Of a DNA stretch of 64,000 bases, positions 1 through 8,409 are shown piece after piece. Each line of letters starts with the position of its first letter. Positions within the stretch are counted from its first letter, which is position 1. This DNA is from Lentisphaeria bacterium (GTDB lineage: Bacteria; Verrucomicrobiota; Lentisphaeria; Victivallales; Victivallaceae), in the NCBI GenBank assembly GCA_900768505.1, contig CAAGED010000011.1:1-64000 (forward strand), written 5' to 3'. Below the pieces are notes generated by a model. That model made no database searches. It had not been told where the DNA came from and saw only the letters and a list, made by a program, of their open reading frames with translations. The position numbers were made by a program, and so were the translations under genes.

Positions 1-1
1 A

Positions 2-895
2 GTTTGAGAGTAGTGCAGTTTTATAGGGGTCTCAAACGTTTTAACATTGGTTACAGTTTTAATATCTGTTTGAGAGTAGTGCAGTTTTATAGGGGTCTCA
101 AACCCCCGGCTACTGTTACTATACATCAATTGTGTTTGAGAGTAGTGCAGTTTTATAGGGGTCTCAAACCGACAAAACCTCCCAAGGCATTGTCTTTGTG
201 TTTGAGAGTAGTGCAGTTTTATAGGGGTCTCAAACCCAATTCCATCCCAAATAACCGCTGTTATAGTTTGAGAGTAGTGCAGTTTTATAGGGGTCTCAAA
301 CTATTGTTTTGGTAGTAAATGCTGTTTCGGTGTTTGAGAGTAGTGCAGTTTTATAGGGGTCTCAAACAAATGTGAAGAGTGCATCGATTGTTATTCCGTT
401 TGAGAGTAGTGCAGTTTTATAGGGGTCTCAAACGTCGACATGTTTGTGGCAACTTCAGACTCCGTTTGAGAGTAGTGCAGTTTTATAGGGGTCTCAAACT
501 GACAAAACCTCCCAAGGTATCGTTTTTGAGTTTGAGAGTAGTGCAGTTTTATAGGGGTCTCAAACAGCGGCGCACCCAGATAGCGCTTATATTCCGTTTG
601 AGAGTAGTGCAGTTTTATAGGGGTCTCAAACCGATGCTCCGCCCAACCATAATTTAGAGCAGTTTGAGAGTAGTGCAGTTTTATAGGGGTCTCAAACTAC
701 GCAAAAAAGCCAGTGTTGCCCGCAACAGTTTGAGAGTAGTGCAGTTTTATAGGGGTCTCAAACTTTAGATTCTATTTTTCCCCCATCTGATGAGTTTGAG
801 AGTAGTGCAGTTTTATAGGGGTCTCAAACTGGAATACTCAAAACTCAAATGAGGAGAACGTTTGAGAGGGGCTATAAAGACTTATTCTATCAAAA
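2..895 (+). CRISPR. Type II-like CRISPR array, leader-distal end
   Basis: Thirteen identical 36-bp repeats start at 2, 68, 134, 200, 266, 332, 398, 464, 530, 596, 662, 728 and 794. The repeat begins GTTTGAGAGTAGTGCAG and ends GGGGTCTCAAAC, so its ends are inverted (GTTTGAGA / TCTCAAAC). All thirteen spacers are exactly 30 nt, giving a 66-bp period. A fourteenth repeat at 860-895 keeps only the first 9 bases and then decays, marking the trailer end. The array therefore most likely runs left to right, with the leader and newest spacers beyond the left edge. Repeat length, the 30-nt spacers and the GTTTGAGAG 5' end resemble type II (Cas9/tracrRNA) arrays; this subtype call is inference because no cas gene is in the window. 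I found no convincing anti-repeat (tracrRNA) in the 300 bases downstream. Confidence 0.97.
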
Positions 896-1195
896 TTAAC
901 TGAATTTTTGTAGCAAAAAGTTTGAAAAAGTTTCAAATATATGCTACTGTAATAAGGTTTGAAATACGCTGTCGAAATATTTCATTATTGAAATGTTTAT
1001 GGTATCAAGCGATAAGTTTACGTTGATGTGGACTGATAAAGCAATTAATTTTGCGAAGAGGAATATATTCGTTATGACCACTGTGCCCGATTCATACTGG
1101 CTTGAAGTCATTCCTGAGAAATTTTAAAATATAATGATGCTGCTATCATTTTCGACAAAATTAAAAGATTGTAACAAGGGAAAGAGCTTTCTGTT
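896..1195. other. Intergenic stretch after the CRISPR array
   Basis: AT-rich DNA between the decayed last repeat and the nuclease gene. It has several short inverted motifs (for example GTTTGAAAAAGTTTCAAAT near 920) but none pairs well with the CRISPR repeat, so I do not call a tracrRNA. The only coding signal is the short fragment at 993-1127, listed separately. No clear promoter was recognised. The bases just before 1196 contain a weak purine-rich site (AAGGGAAAG) that could serve as ribosome binding site for the nuclease. Confidence 0.5.
993..1127 (+). pseudogene. Short coding remnant ending in YWLEVIPEKF
   Basis: An open frame of 44 codons runs from ATG 993 to TAA 1127 and ends with a 17-residue tail starting at Met 1074. 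The same tail, 17 codons plus stop, recurs at 2298-2351 behind the nuclease gene; both read MT..PD.YWLEVIPE... The frame is open back to a stop at 960-962, so this looks like the 3' end of a longer gene that has been lost. I do not recognise the family. Because the two tails are the same length, sit on the same strand and flank the nuclease, I infer a duplication associated with insertion or replacement of that gene. It could also be two unrelated copies of a small conserved gene. Confidence 0.4.
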
Positions 1196-2279
1196 ATGAA
1201 TCAAGACAAGTTGATTGCTGCGATCAGACGTTTGAAAATCCGTCAGAATGAAAACCCGGATGCGGTAAATGAGGCAATTGCAGAGCGCTGTGATCGTATC
1301 GTTTATTATCAGAGCTTTTCAGAGGAAAAGCTACTTGTTATGTCAGAAGATGAGTTTTACAAGTATATCAGTCAGCTTTGGGCAATGGTCATCTGGGGGA
1401 ACAAAAAATATGTCGTCGACAAAATTATTGCGGATAATGGTTTTGACAATATAAGAAAACAGCTTGCGGAGTTGATTTTTGGTTCTGCGGATATTGCAAA
1501 GCGCTGGGATGGGTTTCTAAAAAAAATCAAAGGAATGGGTGCTGCCACAATCAGCGAGTTGCTGTCCTATTATCACCCCGATGAATATATGATTTTCAAC
1601 AGTTCAACAGTGAAAGCTCTGAATTATCTTGAAGTGTCTGATTTGCCGAAATATAATTATCAGTATTCCGGAAAACGTTTTGTCAATATCTGCAGAATTG
1701 GCAGACAAATTGCTGCGAAAATGAAAGCGGAAGGTATTATTGATACAACTCTGTTGGCTGTTGATTATCTTATGTGGGATGAAATGCCTCCGTCTAATGA
1801 AACTGATGCTCAACTTGCCGTTATTCCTCTGGAAACTCGGACAACTGACCGTCAGAATCAGAGTTCCCTTCATGATGAAATCAAACAAAAAATTGTTGAC
1901 ATTGGTAATTTACTGGGATTTGAGAGTTCGCCAGAAGTAAGAATAGCTCCGGGAGCGCAGGTTGATGCCGTATGGGAAGTCAAAATCGGAAACATGGGAG
2001 GCAATTTATGTCTTTGAAGTACAATCAAGCGGTTCGATTGACAGCTTGATCCTTAACTTGCTTCGTGCGCAGAGTAATGCCGCAGTACAAGCCATTGTTG
2101 CGGTTTCAACATTCGAGCAGATTGAAAAAATCAAAAGAGAATTGCCAGCAGATGCGATTGATCGTAAGAAATTGAAATTATGGGATTTTGATGATGTAGT
2201 AATGGTATATGATTCTTTAAGTAAAGCCCATGCCTCTATCAATAAGCTTGCATTAGTGCCGGATGGCTTCAGACAATAA
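1196..2279 (+). pseudogene. PD-(D/E)XK-like nuclease, frameshifted
   Basis: Two overlapping frames (1196-2017 and 1962-2279) together make one protein of about 360 residues. The first part has a helical region with WDGFLKKIKGMGAATISELL (about residues 103-122) that resembles helix-hairpin-helix or McrB-type DNA-binding parts of restriction enzymes. After the shift comes VDAVWEV... followed by IYVFEVQSSGSIDS, which fits a PD-(D/E)XK nuclease core in the D-(x)n-E-x-Q form. The frame changes around 1998-2008 at a run of G, consistent with one extra base. No methyltransferase lies beside it, so a restriction role is inference; a solitary DNA-repair or defence nuclease is equally possible. It lies just downstream of the CRISPR array and between two copies of a short coding tail. 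Confidence 0.55.
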
Positions 2280-2297
2280 CAGCGGTAACAATTCTTT

Positions 2298-2351
2298 ATG
2301 ACTTGGTTGCCCGATAATTATTGGCTGGAAGTTATCCCGGAACATCGTTAA
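2298..2351 (+). pseudogene. Second copy of the YWLEVIPE tail
   Basis: A 17-codon frame (MTWLPDNYWLEVIPEHR plus stop) begins 19 bases after the nuclease stop codon. It matches the tail at 1074-1127 at 12 of 17 residues and has identical length. An in-frame stop lies immediately upstream (2286-2288), so it is not part of a longer open frame here. It is most likely a relic of the same unknown gene whose 3' end is at 993-1127. Confidence 0.4.
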
Positions 2352-2423
2352 AAAAGATAAAACCGGAGGAAAATTGATATTTTCCAACGTTTTACTGCCA
2401 AAATGAATTGGAGTGTTTTTATA

Positions 2424-2777
2424 ATGGACTCAATAATATTAAATAATCTTACGGTGGAGGCCGTTATCGGCACCCTGCCGCAGGAGCGGCAACAACCGCA
2501 AAAATTGATTTTGAATATTGAAATGGAATTGGATTTACAACCGGCCGGAGAGAGTGATGATTTACAATACAGCGTGAATTATCAGGAGATTGAGGAACGG
2601 ATTATCCATTTAGCCCAATCGAGTCAATTTTTTTTACTGGAAAAACTGGCAGAGGAGACGGCAAAAATATGCTTATCCTACCCGTTGGTGCAAGTAACTA
2701 CCATCAGTATCGCCAAACCGGCGGCGTTGTGTCATTCAACCCCGACGGTAAAAATCATCCGGCGGCGCAAAGCATAA
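2424..2777 (+). CDS. folB: Dihydroneopterin aldolase
   Basis: A 117-residue protein of the tetrahydrofolate pathway that cleaves 7,8-dihydroneopterin to 6-hydroxymethyl-7,8-dihydropterin and glycolaldehyde in the cytoplasm. The whole family pattern is present: the N-terminal strand with V.GTLPQERQQPQ, the NIEMELDL strand, the Y-S-V-N-Y-Q-E-I-E helix start, FLLEKLAEE in the middle (catalytic-region Glu/Lys) and a C-terminal VTTISIAKP..... strand. Length matches the family (about 120). I chose ATG 2424 over ATG 2403 because GGAG at 2410-2413 sits about 10 bases before it and homologues start at this point. The next gene follows after 18 bases and the flavin reductase after that, so these three are probably one operon ending at the terminator at 4438. 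Confidence 0.9.
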   Translation: MDSIILNNLTVEAVIGTLPQERQQPQKLILNIEMELDLQPAGESDDLQYSVNYQEIEERIIHLAQSSQFFLLEKLAEETAKICLSYPLVQVTTISIAKPAALCHSTPTVKIIRRRKA

Positions 2778-2795
2778 AATTCGAGGAGTTGTTTT

Positions 2796-3851
2796 ATGAA
2801 AATCCAACTGAATTTTCCAATTAATGGCGAAGTAATTAATCCGACATATTTGAGTAAATCAGCAAATGGCGGCTTGGAATTGCCAATCCGGGGAACAATC
2901 ACCGATGAAATTCCGGAGCAGTTATTTATTAACGGCGCACCTGTCACGATAAATGGCAATGAGTTTCTGGGCGGGATAATGCCCCGGAACGGTTTTAACC
3001 ACCTTAGAATTGACGCTGCCGACGATTCGCTGGAGGTAAAATTTTATTATGATGACACGTTGGAAAAAAGATATAATTTTTTTATTGACGACAATTCATT
3101 CGCATTTACGGAAATTACCCGAAAACGTCCACAGTCAATTTTCGACATCCATTATTTGGGGAAACTAAAAGAATTTCACGAAAAATACCAGGCATGTTTT
3201 ACCTTGAACAGCTTTTTCGGCAATGATCACGATGCGGCGCATTGGACGTTGGATGAGTTGCCTACGGAGTATCGGCAGGAGTGGGAAGCCAACTCTAATT
3301 GGTTGAAAATTGCCTTTCATGCTGATTCGGAATTTCCAGGCGCCCCCTACGGGAAGGCATATCCGGAACAGTACAAAATTCATCATCACAAGTTTGTAAC
3401 TTGTGCCAAAGATAAATTTGGGGGTGACACCTTAATTGAACCGGTGCTGACTCATTTTTACGATATTTCCGATGCCGTTTCACGACATTATGCGGTGGCT
3501 CAGGGAATGCGTTTTTATTGTACACGGCAAAGCTTTTTTGATGATTTGCAACAACGTTACCAGCGGAAATTTACGGCAATGTATGATTTTGAATTCAGGC
3601 AGTTCCTTATACCGGTAGTATTGTTCTGTAATTTGGAGGATCAGACTGCTCTGTCCGAAAAATTAACTCGCGCCTGCGAAGAACCGCACACGACGTTAAT
3701 AAATATCGGCAGTCACGAGCAGTATTCTTTTGAATATTATTCAAATTATATACCGGATCATTTTGAACGAATTGAATTGGCATTGAAGATTTTTTCCGAA
3801 CACAAATTCAAACCGACATTTTTCACCAATTCCGCCTTAACGGCAGACTGA
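2796..3851 (+). CDS. Polysaccharide-deacetylase-like protein
   Basis: A 351-residue protein without a signal peptide. The first ~100 residues look like an all-beta Ig-like domain (LPIRGTITDEIPEQLFINGAPV...). The rest has the flavour of a NodB/polysaccharide-deacetylase (beta/alpha)7 barrel: SIFDIHYLGKLKEFHEKY at about 114-131, WLKIAFHADSEFPG around 167-181, a HHHKFV stretch near 196, and a C-terminal LINIGSHEQYSFEYY segment. D, HxD and the H-rich stretch could form the metal site, but I cannot assign them one by one. The cytoplasmic location and the Ig-like domain would be unusual for a cell-wall deacetylase, so the substrate is unknown. A GAGGAG site precedes ATG 2796 by 8 bases. It sits between folB and a flavin reductase in one apparent operon. 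Confidence 0.5.
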   Translation: MKIQLNFPINGEVINPTYLSKSANGGLELPIRGTITDEIPEQLFINGAPVTINGNEFLGGIMPRNGFNHLRIDAADDSLEVKFYYDDTLEKRYNFFIDDNSFAFTEITRKRPQSIFDIHYLGKLKEFHEKYQACFTLNSFFGNDHDAAHWTLDELPTEYRQEWEANSNWLKIAFHADSEFPGAPYGKAYPEQYKIHHHKFVTCAKDKFGGDTLIEPVLTHFYDISDAVSRHYAVAQGMRFYCTRQSFFDDLQQRYQRKFTAMYDFEFRQFLIPVVLFCNLEDQTALSEKLTRACEEPHTTLINIGSHEQYSFEYYSNYIPDHFERIELALKIFSEHKFKPTFFTNSALTAD

Positions 3852-3881
3852 AAAAAATTTAGAGAAGGGAATTTTAATAAT

Positions 3882-4412
3882 ATGAAATATCAAAAAATTG
3901 ATCCTGCCGAATTTGACTGCAAGATTTTCAATCAGATTGCTCGGCAGTGGATGCTGCTGACCGCAGGGGATTTTGACGGCGGCAACTACAACACAATGAC
4001 CGCCAGCTGGGGGATGTTGGGGACATTGTGGAATAAGCCGGTCTCCATGTGCGTGGTTCGTCCGCAACGGCATACCATGAAATTTTTGGAGGAATACAAC
4101 ACCTACACCCTGGCTTTTTTGCCGGAGAAATACCGTTCGGCACTGGCGGAATGCGGTGCGGTATCCGGCGCGGAGGTGGATAAATTTGAGCGTTGCAATC
4201 TCACCGCCTGCGGGGGAATGAGTGTGGAGGCTCCGGCGATTGCAGAAGCGGAATTGATGATTGAGTGTCGGCAGCTCTACCGGGATAAACTCAATGGGAA
4301 AAATTTCCTGGTCAAAAAATTCAACAACGAATTTTACCCGGAAAAGGATTATCATAATGTTATTATTGGAGAAGTGGTGGCAATTTATCGCCAGCTTCAC
4401 GATATTGAATAA
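3882..4412 (+). CDS. Flavin reductase family protein (FMN-binding split barrel)
   Basis: A 176-residue protein of the flavin-reductase/FMN-binding split-barrel family. Such proteins bind FMN and reduce it or use it for small redox reactions in the cytoplasm. Visible family features are the MTASWGMLGTLWNKP strand-loop (residues 38-53), the CVVRPQRHTMKFLEE segment that contacts the flavin phosphate, the YTLAFLPEKYRSALAECG motif, and the ...KDYHNVIIGEVVAIY strand near the end. Length is typical for the family. AGAAGGGA lies 10 bases before the ATG. It is the last gene of the folB transcript, with a strong terminator 25 bases downstream. The physiological partner is not evident from the neighbours. 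Confidence 0.82.
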   Translation: MKYQKIDPAEFDCKIFNQIARQWMLLTAGDFDGGNYNTMTASWGMLGTLWNKPVSMCVVRPQRHTMKFLEEYNTYTLAFLPEKYRSALAECGAVSGAEVDKFERCNLTACGGMSVEAPAIAEAELMIECRQLYRDKLNGKNFLVKKFNNEFYPEKDYHNVIIGEVVAIYRQLHDIE

Positions 4413-4437
4413 AAAATACCGAATCACCAATTGTTCA

Positions 4438-4472
4438 ACACCGGCAGACAACCAATCTGCCGGTGTTTTTTT
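4438..4472 (+). terminator. Rho-independent terminator of the folB operon
   Basis: An 11-bp perfect stem (4438-4448 with 4456-4466, ACACCGGCAGA / TCTGCCGGTGT) with a 7-base loop is followed by a run of seven T. It ends plus-strand transcription 26 bases after the flavin reductase stop codon. Confidence 0.92.
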
Positions 4473-4536
4473 GTGATGAAAAATTTGATAAAAATTACGA
4501 TTTATTACCACAATATTGTTATCGAACCGGTATGAT

Positions 4537-4566
4537 TTGACAAATTTCGCTTTGCTGACATATTAA
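4537..4566 (+). promoter_or_regulatory. Putative sigma-70 promoter for MATE-APC-uvsE
   Basis: TTGACA (4537-4542) and TATTAA (4561-4566) are separated by 18 bases, upstream of the MATE gene start at 4697. The same ATGATTTGACAAA context recurs before the nitroreductase gene at 20859. The untranslated leader would be about 125 nt; I see no named riboswitch fold in it. Confidence 0.5.
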
Positions 4567-4696
4567 ACGCAGAGGATAATTGCGTTTATTTTATTAAAAA
4601 TTGTTTTTTTAGCGATGAAGTTGAATTCAATCAATTGTGTAAGTATTGTGCCTGTAAATTAAAAGTTTAGCATGTGATTGGCAGGTGTGGTTTGTT

Positions 4697-6037
4697 ATGC
4701 AGAAAAAACGTTTCACCATTGACGGCGATTTTAAAAAATTCATCCGTTACTCACTCCCTTCCACCATCGGTATGCTGATTTCCGGAATTTATACCCTGGT
4801 GGATGGATTATTTGTCGGTTGGGGTGTCGGTCCGGATGGCTTGGCGGCGATTAATGTGGCATTCCCGTTCTACTGCATATATTTGGGATTGGGTGAAATG
4901 CTCGGCAACGGTTGTGCCATCACCATTGCCTACTGCCGGGGAAGAAATAAAAAACTCACCGGCGGACTCTTTTTCGGCAATATGCTTTTTATGCTGCTGC
5001 CGCTTGGAATCCTGCTGGCTGTGTTGGCTCCAATTGCGGCCGTGCAGGTGAAATATATGGGAGCCGATCCGGAAATTAACGCCATGGCTTATGGCTACGC
5101 CCTGATCATAAGTTGTTTTGCGATTTTTCAAATTGCCACCAGTTCTCTACTTGCGGTAATGCGTCACGACCGCAAGCCGGTGGTGGCGATGGCAATGATG
5201 CTCTCCGGATTACTGGCCAACATCGTGCTGGATTATTATTTTGTGCTGGTATTGCATTGGGGAGTGAACGGCTCGGCCTACGCCACAATTTTATCACAGG
5301 TGTTGACCTGCCTGCTGGGAGCGGTTTATCTGAAGTTCGGGAGATTGAATTTCACTTGGCGGCGGCGTTTTTTACGACCATACGGGGATATTGTCGGACA
5401 AATTTTTACAATTGGCCTGCCGTCAATGGGATTGCAGTTGATGGGCGGATTATTGATTTTACTGCACAACATCCAGGCGCAACGTTATGGCGGACTTAAT
5501 GCCGTGGCGGCATATGCGATTATCTCCTACATAACGTCGCCGGTTTTATTGCTGGCGGATGGAATTTCGCTGGGGATTCAGCCGCCGGTAAGTTATTATC
5601 ACGGGCGTGGGGAATTCATCCGCAAACGGCGTTTCCTTTTTTATGGAACCTGGGCAATTTTAGGGTTGACATTTTTAGCCGGCGTAATCGCAATAAGCGC
5701 CGATAAAATTCTGCCGTTGATTTTCAATGCAACTGGAGGGGTTGCCAAGCTGACTACCACTGGCTTATTGTTAAGTGCGTTGTCGTTTCCGGCCTTGGGG
5801 GTATTTCAGCTGCTGGTGGCATATTATCAGGCGGAGGGGCGAAGTTGGGTGTCGGCTTTGCTGATTTATTCGGATTGTCTGGTGGCATTGCCTCTGGTAT
5901 TATTCACCATGCCCCTTTTTCTGGGGTTAAACGGAGTATGGGCTGCCTTAGCTGTATCAAAATTAATAATGATGTGCGTGGCGTTATACTTCAGGAAAGC
6001 CCTGCCATCGCCTGAAATTGCCGTTGAAACAACATAA
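4697..6037 (+). CDS. MATE family multidrug/organic-cation efflux pump
   Basis: A 446-residue polytopic inner-membrane protein of the multidrug and toxic compound extrusion family, which exports drugs or metabolites in exchange for Na+ or H+. It shows two pseudo-symmetric halves of six helices: the first begins FIRYSLPSTIGMLISGIYTLVDGLFVG, the second at about residue 235 with IFTIGLPSMGLQLMGGLL. The conserved NIVLDYYFV motif of helix 6 (about 180) and Q..GIQPPVSYYHGRGE motif after helix 8 are present. Length is usual. I prefer ATG 4697 to GTG 4685 because AGGTG lies 9-10 bases before it. It heads a three-gene transcript with the APC permease (27-base gap) and uvsE. Confidence 0.88.
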   Translation: MQKKRFTIDGDFKKFIRYSLPSTIGMLISGIYTLVDGLFVGWGVGPDGLAAINVAFPFYCIYLGLGEMLGNGCAITIAYCRGRNKKLTGGLFFGNMLFMLLPLGILLAVLAPIAAVQVKYMGADPEINAMAYGYALIISCFAIFQIATSSLLAVMRHDRKPVVAMAMMLSGLLANIVLDYYFVLVLHWGVNGSAYATILSQVLTCLLGAVYLKFGRLNFTWRRRFLRPYGDIVGQIFTIGLPSMGLQLMGGLLILLHNIQAQRYGGLNAVAAYAIISYITSPVLLLADGISLGIQPPVSYYHGRGEFIRKRRFLFYGTWAILGLTFLAGVIAISADKILPLIFNATGGVAKLTTTGLLLSALSFPALGVFQLLVAYYQAEGRSWVSALLIYSDCLVALPLVLFTMPLFLGLNGVWAALAVSKLIMMCVALYFRKALPSPEIAVETT

Positions 6038-6064
6038 AATTTTTTATAAAGAGGAGAAATATTT

Positions 6065-7471
6065 ATGAAATCGGCTAATTTGGGAGTAATAACATTATCC
6101 ATGCTGAATATTGCTGCGGTACTCTCCGTGGTAAATTATCCGGCACAAGCGGAATATGGATATGCCATATTGTCGGTTATGGCTATCAGTTCAATTATGT
6201 TTTTCATTCCCTGCGCACTGGTATCGGCGGAGATGGCGGCGGCACTGCCGCAAAACGGCGGCCTTTATTTATGGGGAAAAACCGCATTTAATCCTGGCGT
6301 CGGAATTGTGACGGTTGCCATGCAGTGGTTTAACAGCCTGCCCTGGTACGGCACGGTGCTTACCTTTATTGCCACCAGCATTGCATACATGTTTGATCCT
6401 GCCTTATCCAATAACGCAGCGTTTGTTTATTCAATCATATTAATTGTAATTTGGAGTTCAACGCTGGTTAATTGTCTTGGAATCAGCCTTTACGCCAAAT
6501 TAAGTACAATTGGCGTCATAATCGGAACCATAATTCCAACTTTGATTATTATCGGCGGGGCAATAAGCCGTTTCGACAAGGGATACGAGCCGGTAATTCC
6601 ATATTCCGCCGGGGCGCTTCTGCCACAATTGAATAATTTAAGCGACTGGATGCTTTTAGCTGGAATGATGGTTTCACTGGCTGGAATTGATATGACCGCC
6701 TTGCACATTACTGACATAAAAAATCCCAAACGCAATTATCCATTGGCAATATTAATCTCCTCGGTGGTAATTGTCTGCGCTGCCGTATCGGGTTCACTGG
6801 CGATTGCAATGACGGTGCCGCCCAATCAGTTAAGTATGGCATCAGGCGCCAGTGAGGCTTTTGAATATATGTGTAACGCACTGGGAATGCCTTGGCTGCT
6901 AAAACCTCTCTGTCTGATGTTGGCTCTGGGTGCGATCACCACCATATTCACCTGGTTACTGGGACCGAGCAAGGGTTTGCTGCAGGTAGCGGAAGAGGGA
7001 TATTTGCCGCCGTTTCTTGGACATAAAAATGCCCGTAATGTTCCGGTTAACATATTATTTATCCAGGCGACAATAATATCGTTGATTTCTCTGGTGGTAT
7101 TTTTCACTCCAACCATCAGCAATGCTTTCTGGGTATTCATGGCACTCTCGGCGCAAATATACATGATAATGTATATACTGATGTTTTCGGCGGCATTTGC
7201 GTTGCGCAAAAAACAGCCTGATTTACCGCGTCCATATAAAATTCCCGGCGGAATCTGGGGAATCGGCGTGGTGTGCGGATTAGGCATATCAGCCTCTGGC
7301 AGTGCATTTCTGGCCGGATTTATTCCGCCAGACAACATAAGAAAATTAGGTATTGGTTATTCACTATTGTATTCCGGACTGCTTGGCCTAGGGACGGCAT
7401 TTTTCCTCTCGCTGCCGTTATTGCTGCTGCGTCATGAGAAGAAAATCCGTCAGCACGAAAATGAAAAATAA
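6065..7471 (+). CDS. APC family amino acid permease/antiporter
   Basis: A 468-residue integral membrane protein with about 12 hydrophobic helices, of the amino acid-polyamine-organocation superfamily. Helix 1 is GVITLSMLNIAAVLSVVNYPAQAEYG; the loop motif ALPQNGGLYLWGKTAF (residues 61-76) matches the conserved E/PxGGxYxW signature of helix 2-3 in this superfamily, and the DIKNPKRNYPLA motif (about 217-228) is the typical loop after helix 6. The pattern is closest to the glutamate/GABA-antiporter branch (GadC-like), but the substrate cannot be read from the sequence. A GAGGAG site lies 7 bases before the ATG. It is cotranscribed with the MATE pump upstream and uvsE 17 bases downstream. Confidence 0.85.
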   Translation: MKSANLGVITLSMLNIAAVLSVVNYPAQAEYGYAILSVMAISSIMFFIPCALVSAEMAAALPQNGGLYLWGKTAFNPGVGIVTVAMQWFNSLPWYGTVLTFIATSIAYMFDPALSNNAAFVYSIILIVIWSSTLVNCLGISLYAKLSTIGVIIGTIIPTLIIIGGAISRFDKGYEPVIPYSAGALLPQLNNLSDWMLLAGMMVSLAGIDMTALHITDIKNPKRNYPLAILISSVVIVCAAVSGSLAIAMTVPPNQLSMASGASEAFEYMCNALGMPWLLKPLCLMLALGAITTIFTWLLGPSKGLLQVAEEGYLPPFLGHKNARNVPVNILFIQATIISLISLVVFFTPTISNAFWVFMALSAQIYMIMYILMFSAAFALRKKQPDLPRPYKIPGGIWGIGVVCGLGISASGSAFLAGFIPPDNIRKLGIGYSLLYSGLLGLGTAFFLSLPLLLLRHEKKIRQHENEK

Positions 7472-7488
7472 CCGTCGGAGTCAAAAGT

Positions 7489-8391
7489 ATGATTCAGTGG
7501 GGATTGTGTTGTATGCTCTGGCGGGAGCCGATTAAATTTCATACCGCCACCTGTCGTAATCTAAGCCGCCTGCACCGGGAGGAACAGTTGCAGAAATTAT
7601 CTTCAATAATTTTGCATAATCTTAATTCGTTGCAGGCAACCTTGGAATTCTGCGTAAAAAATGAAATTATGGCGTTTCGAATCAGTTCTGATTTGTTGCC
7701 CCTTGCCACTCATCCACAATTAGGATATAATTGGGAGAAAATTCCGGAAGCGACGGAGATTGCGGCAAAATTTATGGAGATAAAAAATTTTTCCCGCATC
7801 AGGAATATGCGTCTTTCGCTGCACCCAGACCAATTTGTCGTCCCCTCCTCTCCCCGCAAGTCGATTGCGGCAGCTTCGCTGATGGAATTACTTCACCAGA
7901 GTCAAGTGGCGCAGTGCTGCGGCGCCAATGAAGTCAATCTGCATTTGGGCGGCGTTTACGGGGATAAAAATAAGGCGATAAAAGAATTTGCCCGATGCTT
8001 TGTGGATTGGCCGGAAACGGTGCAAAAATTATTAACCTTGGAAAATGACGATGTTTCTTATACGGTGCGTGATTTAGCCAACTTGTGCTGTACGCTCTCC
8101 GTACCGCTGGTTTATGATGTGCATCATCATCGATGCAATCCGGACGGTTTGTCGGAGTTTGAAGCGTCGCAAATATCCGCCGCCACCTGGCTGCCCCGTG
8201 GAGCTTGGCCGCACTTTCATATCTCATCGCCCAGAAACGGCTGGAGTGGCGGTAATCCGCGCCCCCATGGTGATTTGATTGTCGAGCAGGATTTTCCGGA
8301 ATGCTGGCGCGATATTAATTTTGCTCTGGACGTGGAGGCCAAGCATAAGGAAGTGGCGATTATGCAGTTACGGAATCAATTAAAAAAATAA
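7489..8391 (+). CDS. uvsE: UV damage endonuclease UvsE/UvdE
   Basis: A 300-residue TIM-barrel endonuclease that nicks DNA 5' to UV photoproducts and starts excision repair independent of UvrABC. Family landmarks are all visible: start with IQWGLCCM, FRISSDLLPLATHP (about 64-77), the metal-site segments RLSLHPDQFVV (about 108-118) and EVNLHLGGVYGDK (about 147-159), LTLENDD (about 182-188), PLVYDVHHHRCNP (about 205-217) and PHFHISS near 245. His, Asp and Glu ligands in these motifs are intact. Length agrees with bacterial homologues. A weak GGAG (CGGAGTC) precedes ATG 7489. It follows the APC permease by 17 bases, so it is probably read from the same promoter. Confidence 0.9.
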   Translation: MIQWGLCCMLWREPIKFHTATCRNLSRLHREEQLQKLSSIILHNLNSLQATLEFCVKNEIMAFRISSDLLPLATHPQLGYNWEKIPEATEIAAKFMEIKNFSRIRNMRLSLHPDQFVVPSSPRKSIAAASLMELLHQSQVAQCCGANEVNLHLGGVYGDKNKAIKEFARCFVDWPETVQKLLTLENDDVSYTVRDLANLCCTLSVPLVYDVHHHRCNPDGLSEFEASQISAATWLPRGAWPHFHISSPRNGWSGGNPRPHGDLIVEQDFPECWRDINFALDVEAKHKEVAIMQLRNQLKK

Positions 8392-8409
8392 ATCATACCG
8401 GTTAACGCA

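Noticed and set aside
4..657. Open reading frames of 103 and 92 codons within the CRISPR array
   Set aside because: The repeat-plus-spacer period is 66 bases, a multiple of three, so the repeat translates to the same LRVVQFYRGLK in each unit. These frames are artefacts of the array.
896..1190. tracrRNA for the CRISPR array
   Set aside because: I looked for a strand that pairs with GTTTGAGAGTAGTGCAG. The best segments (near 910-960) pair in only six or so bases and lack a continuous anti-repeat, so no call was made.
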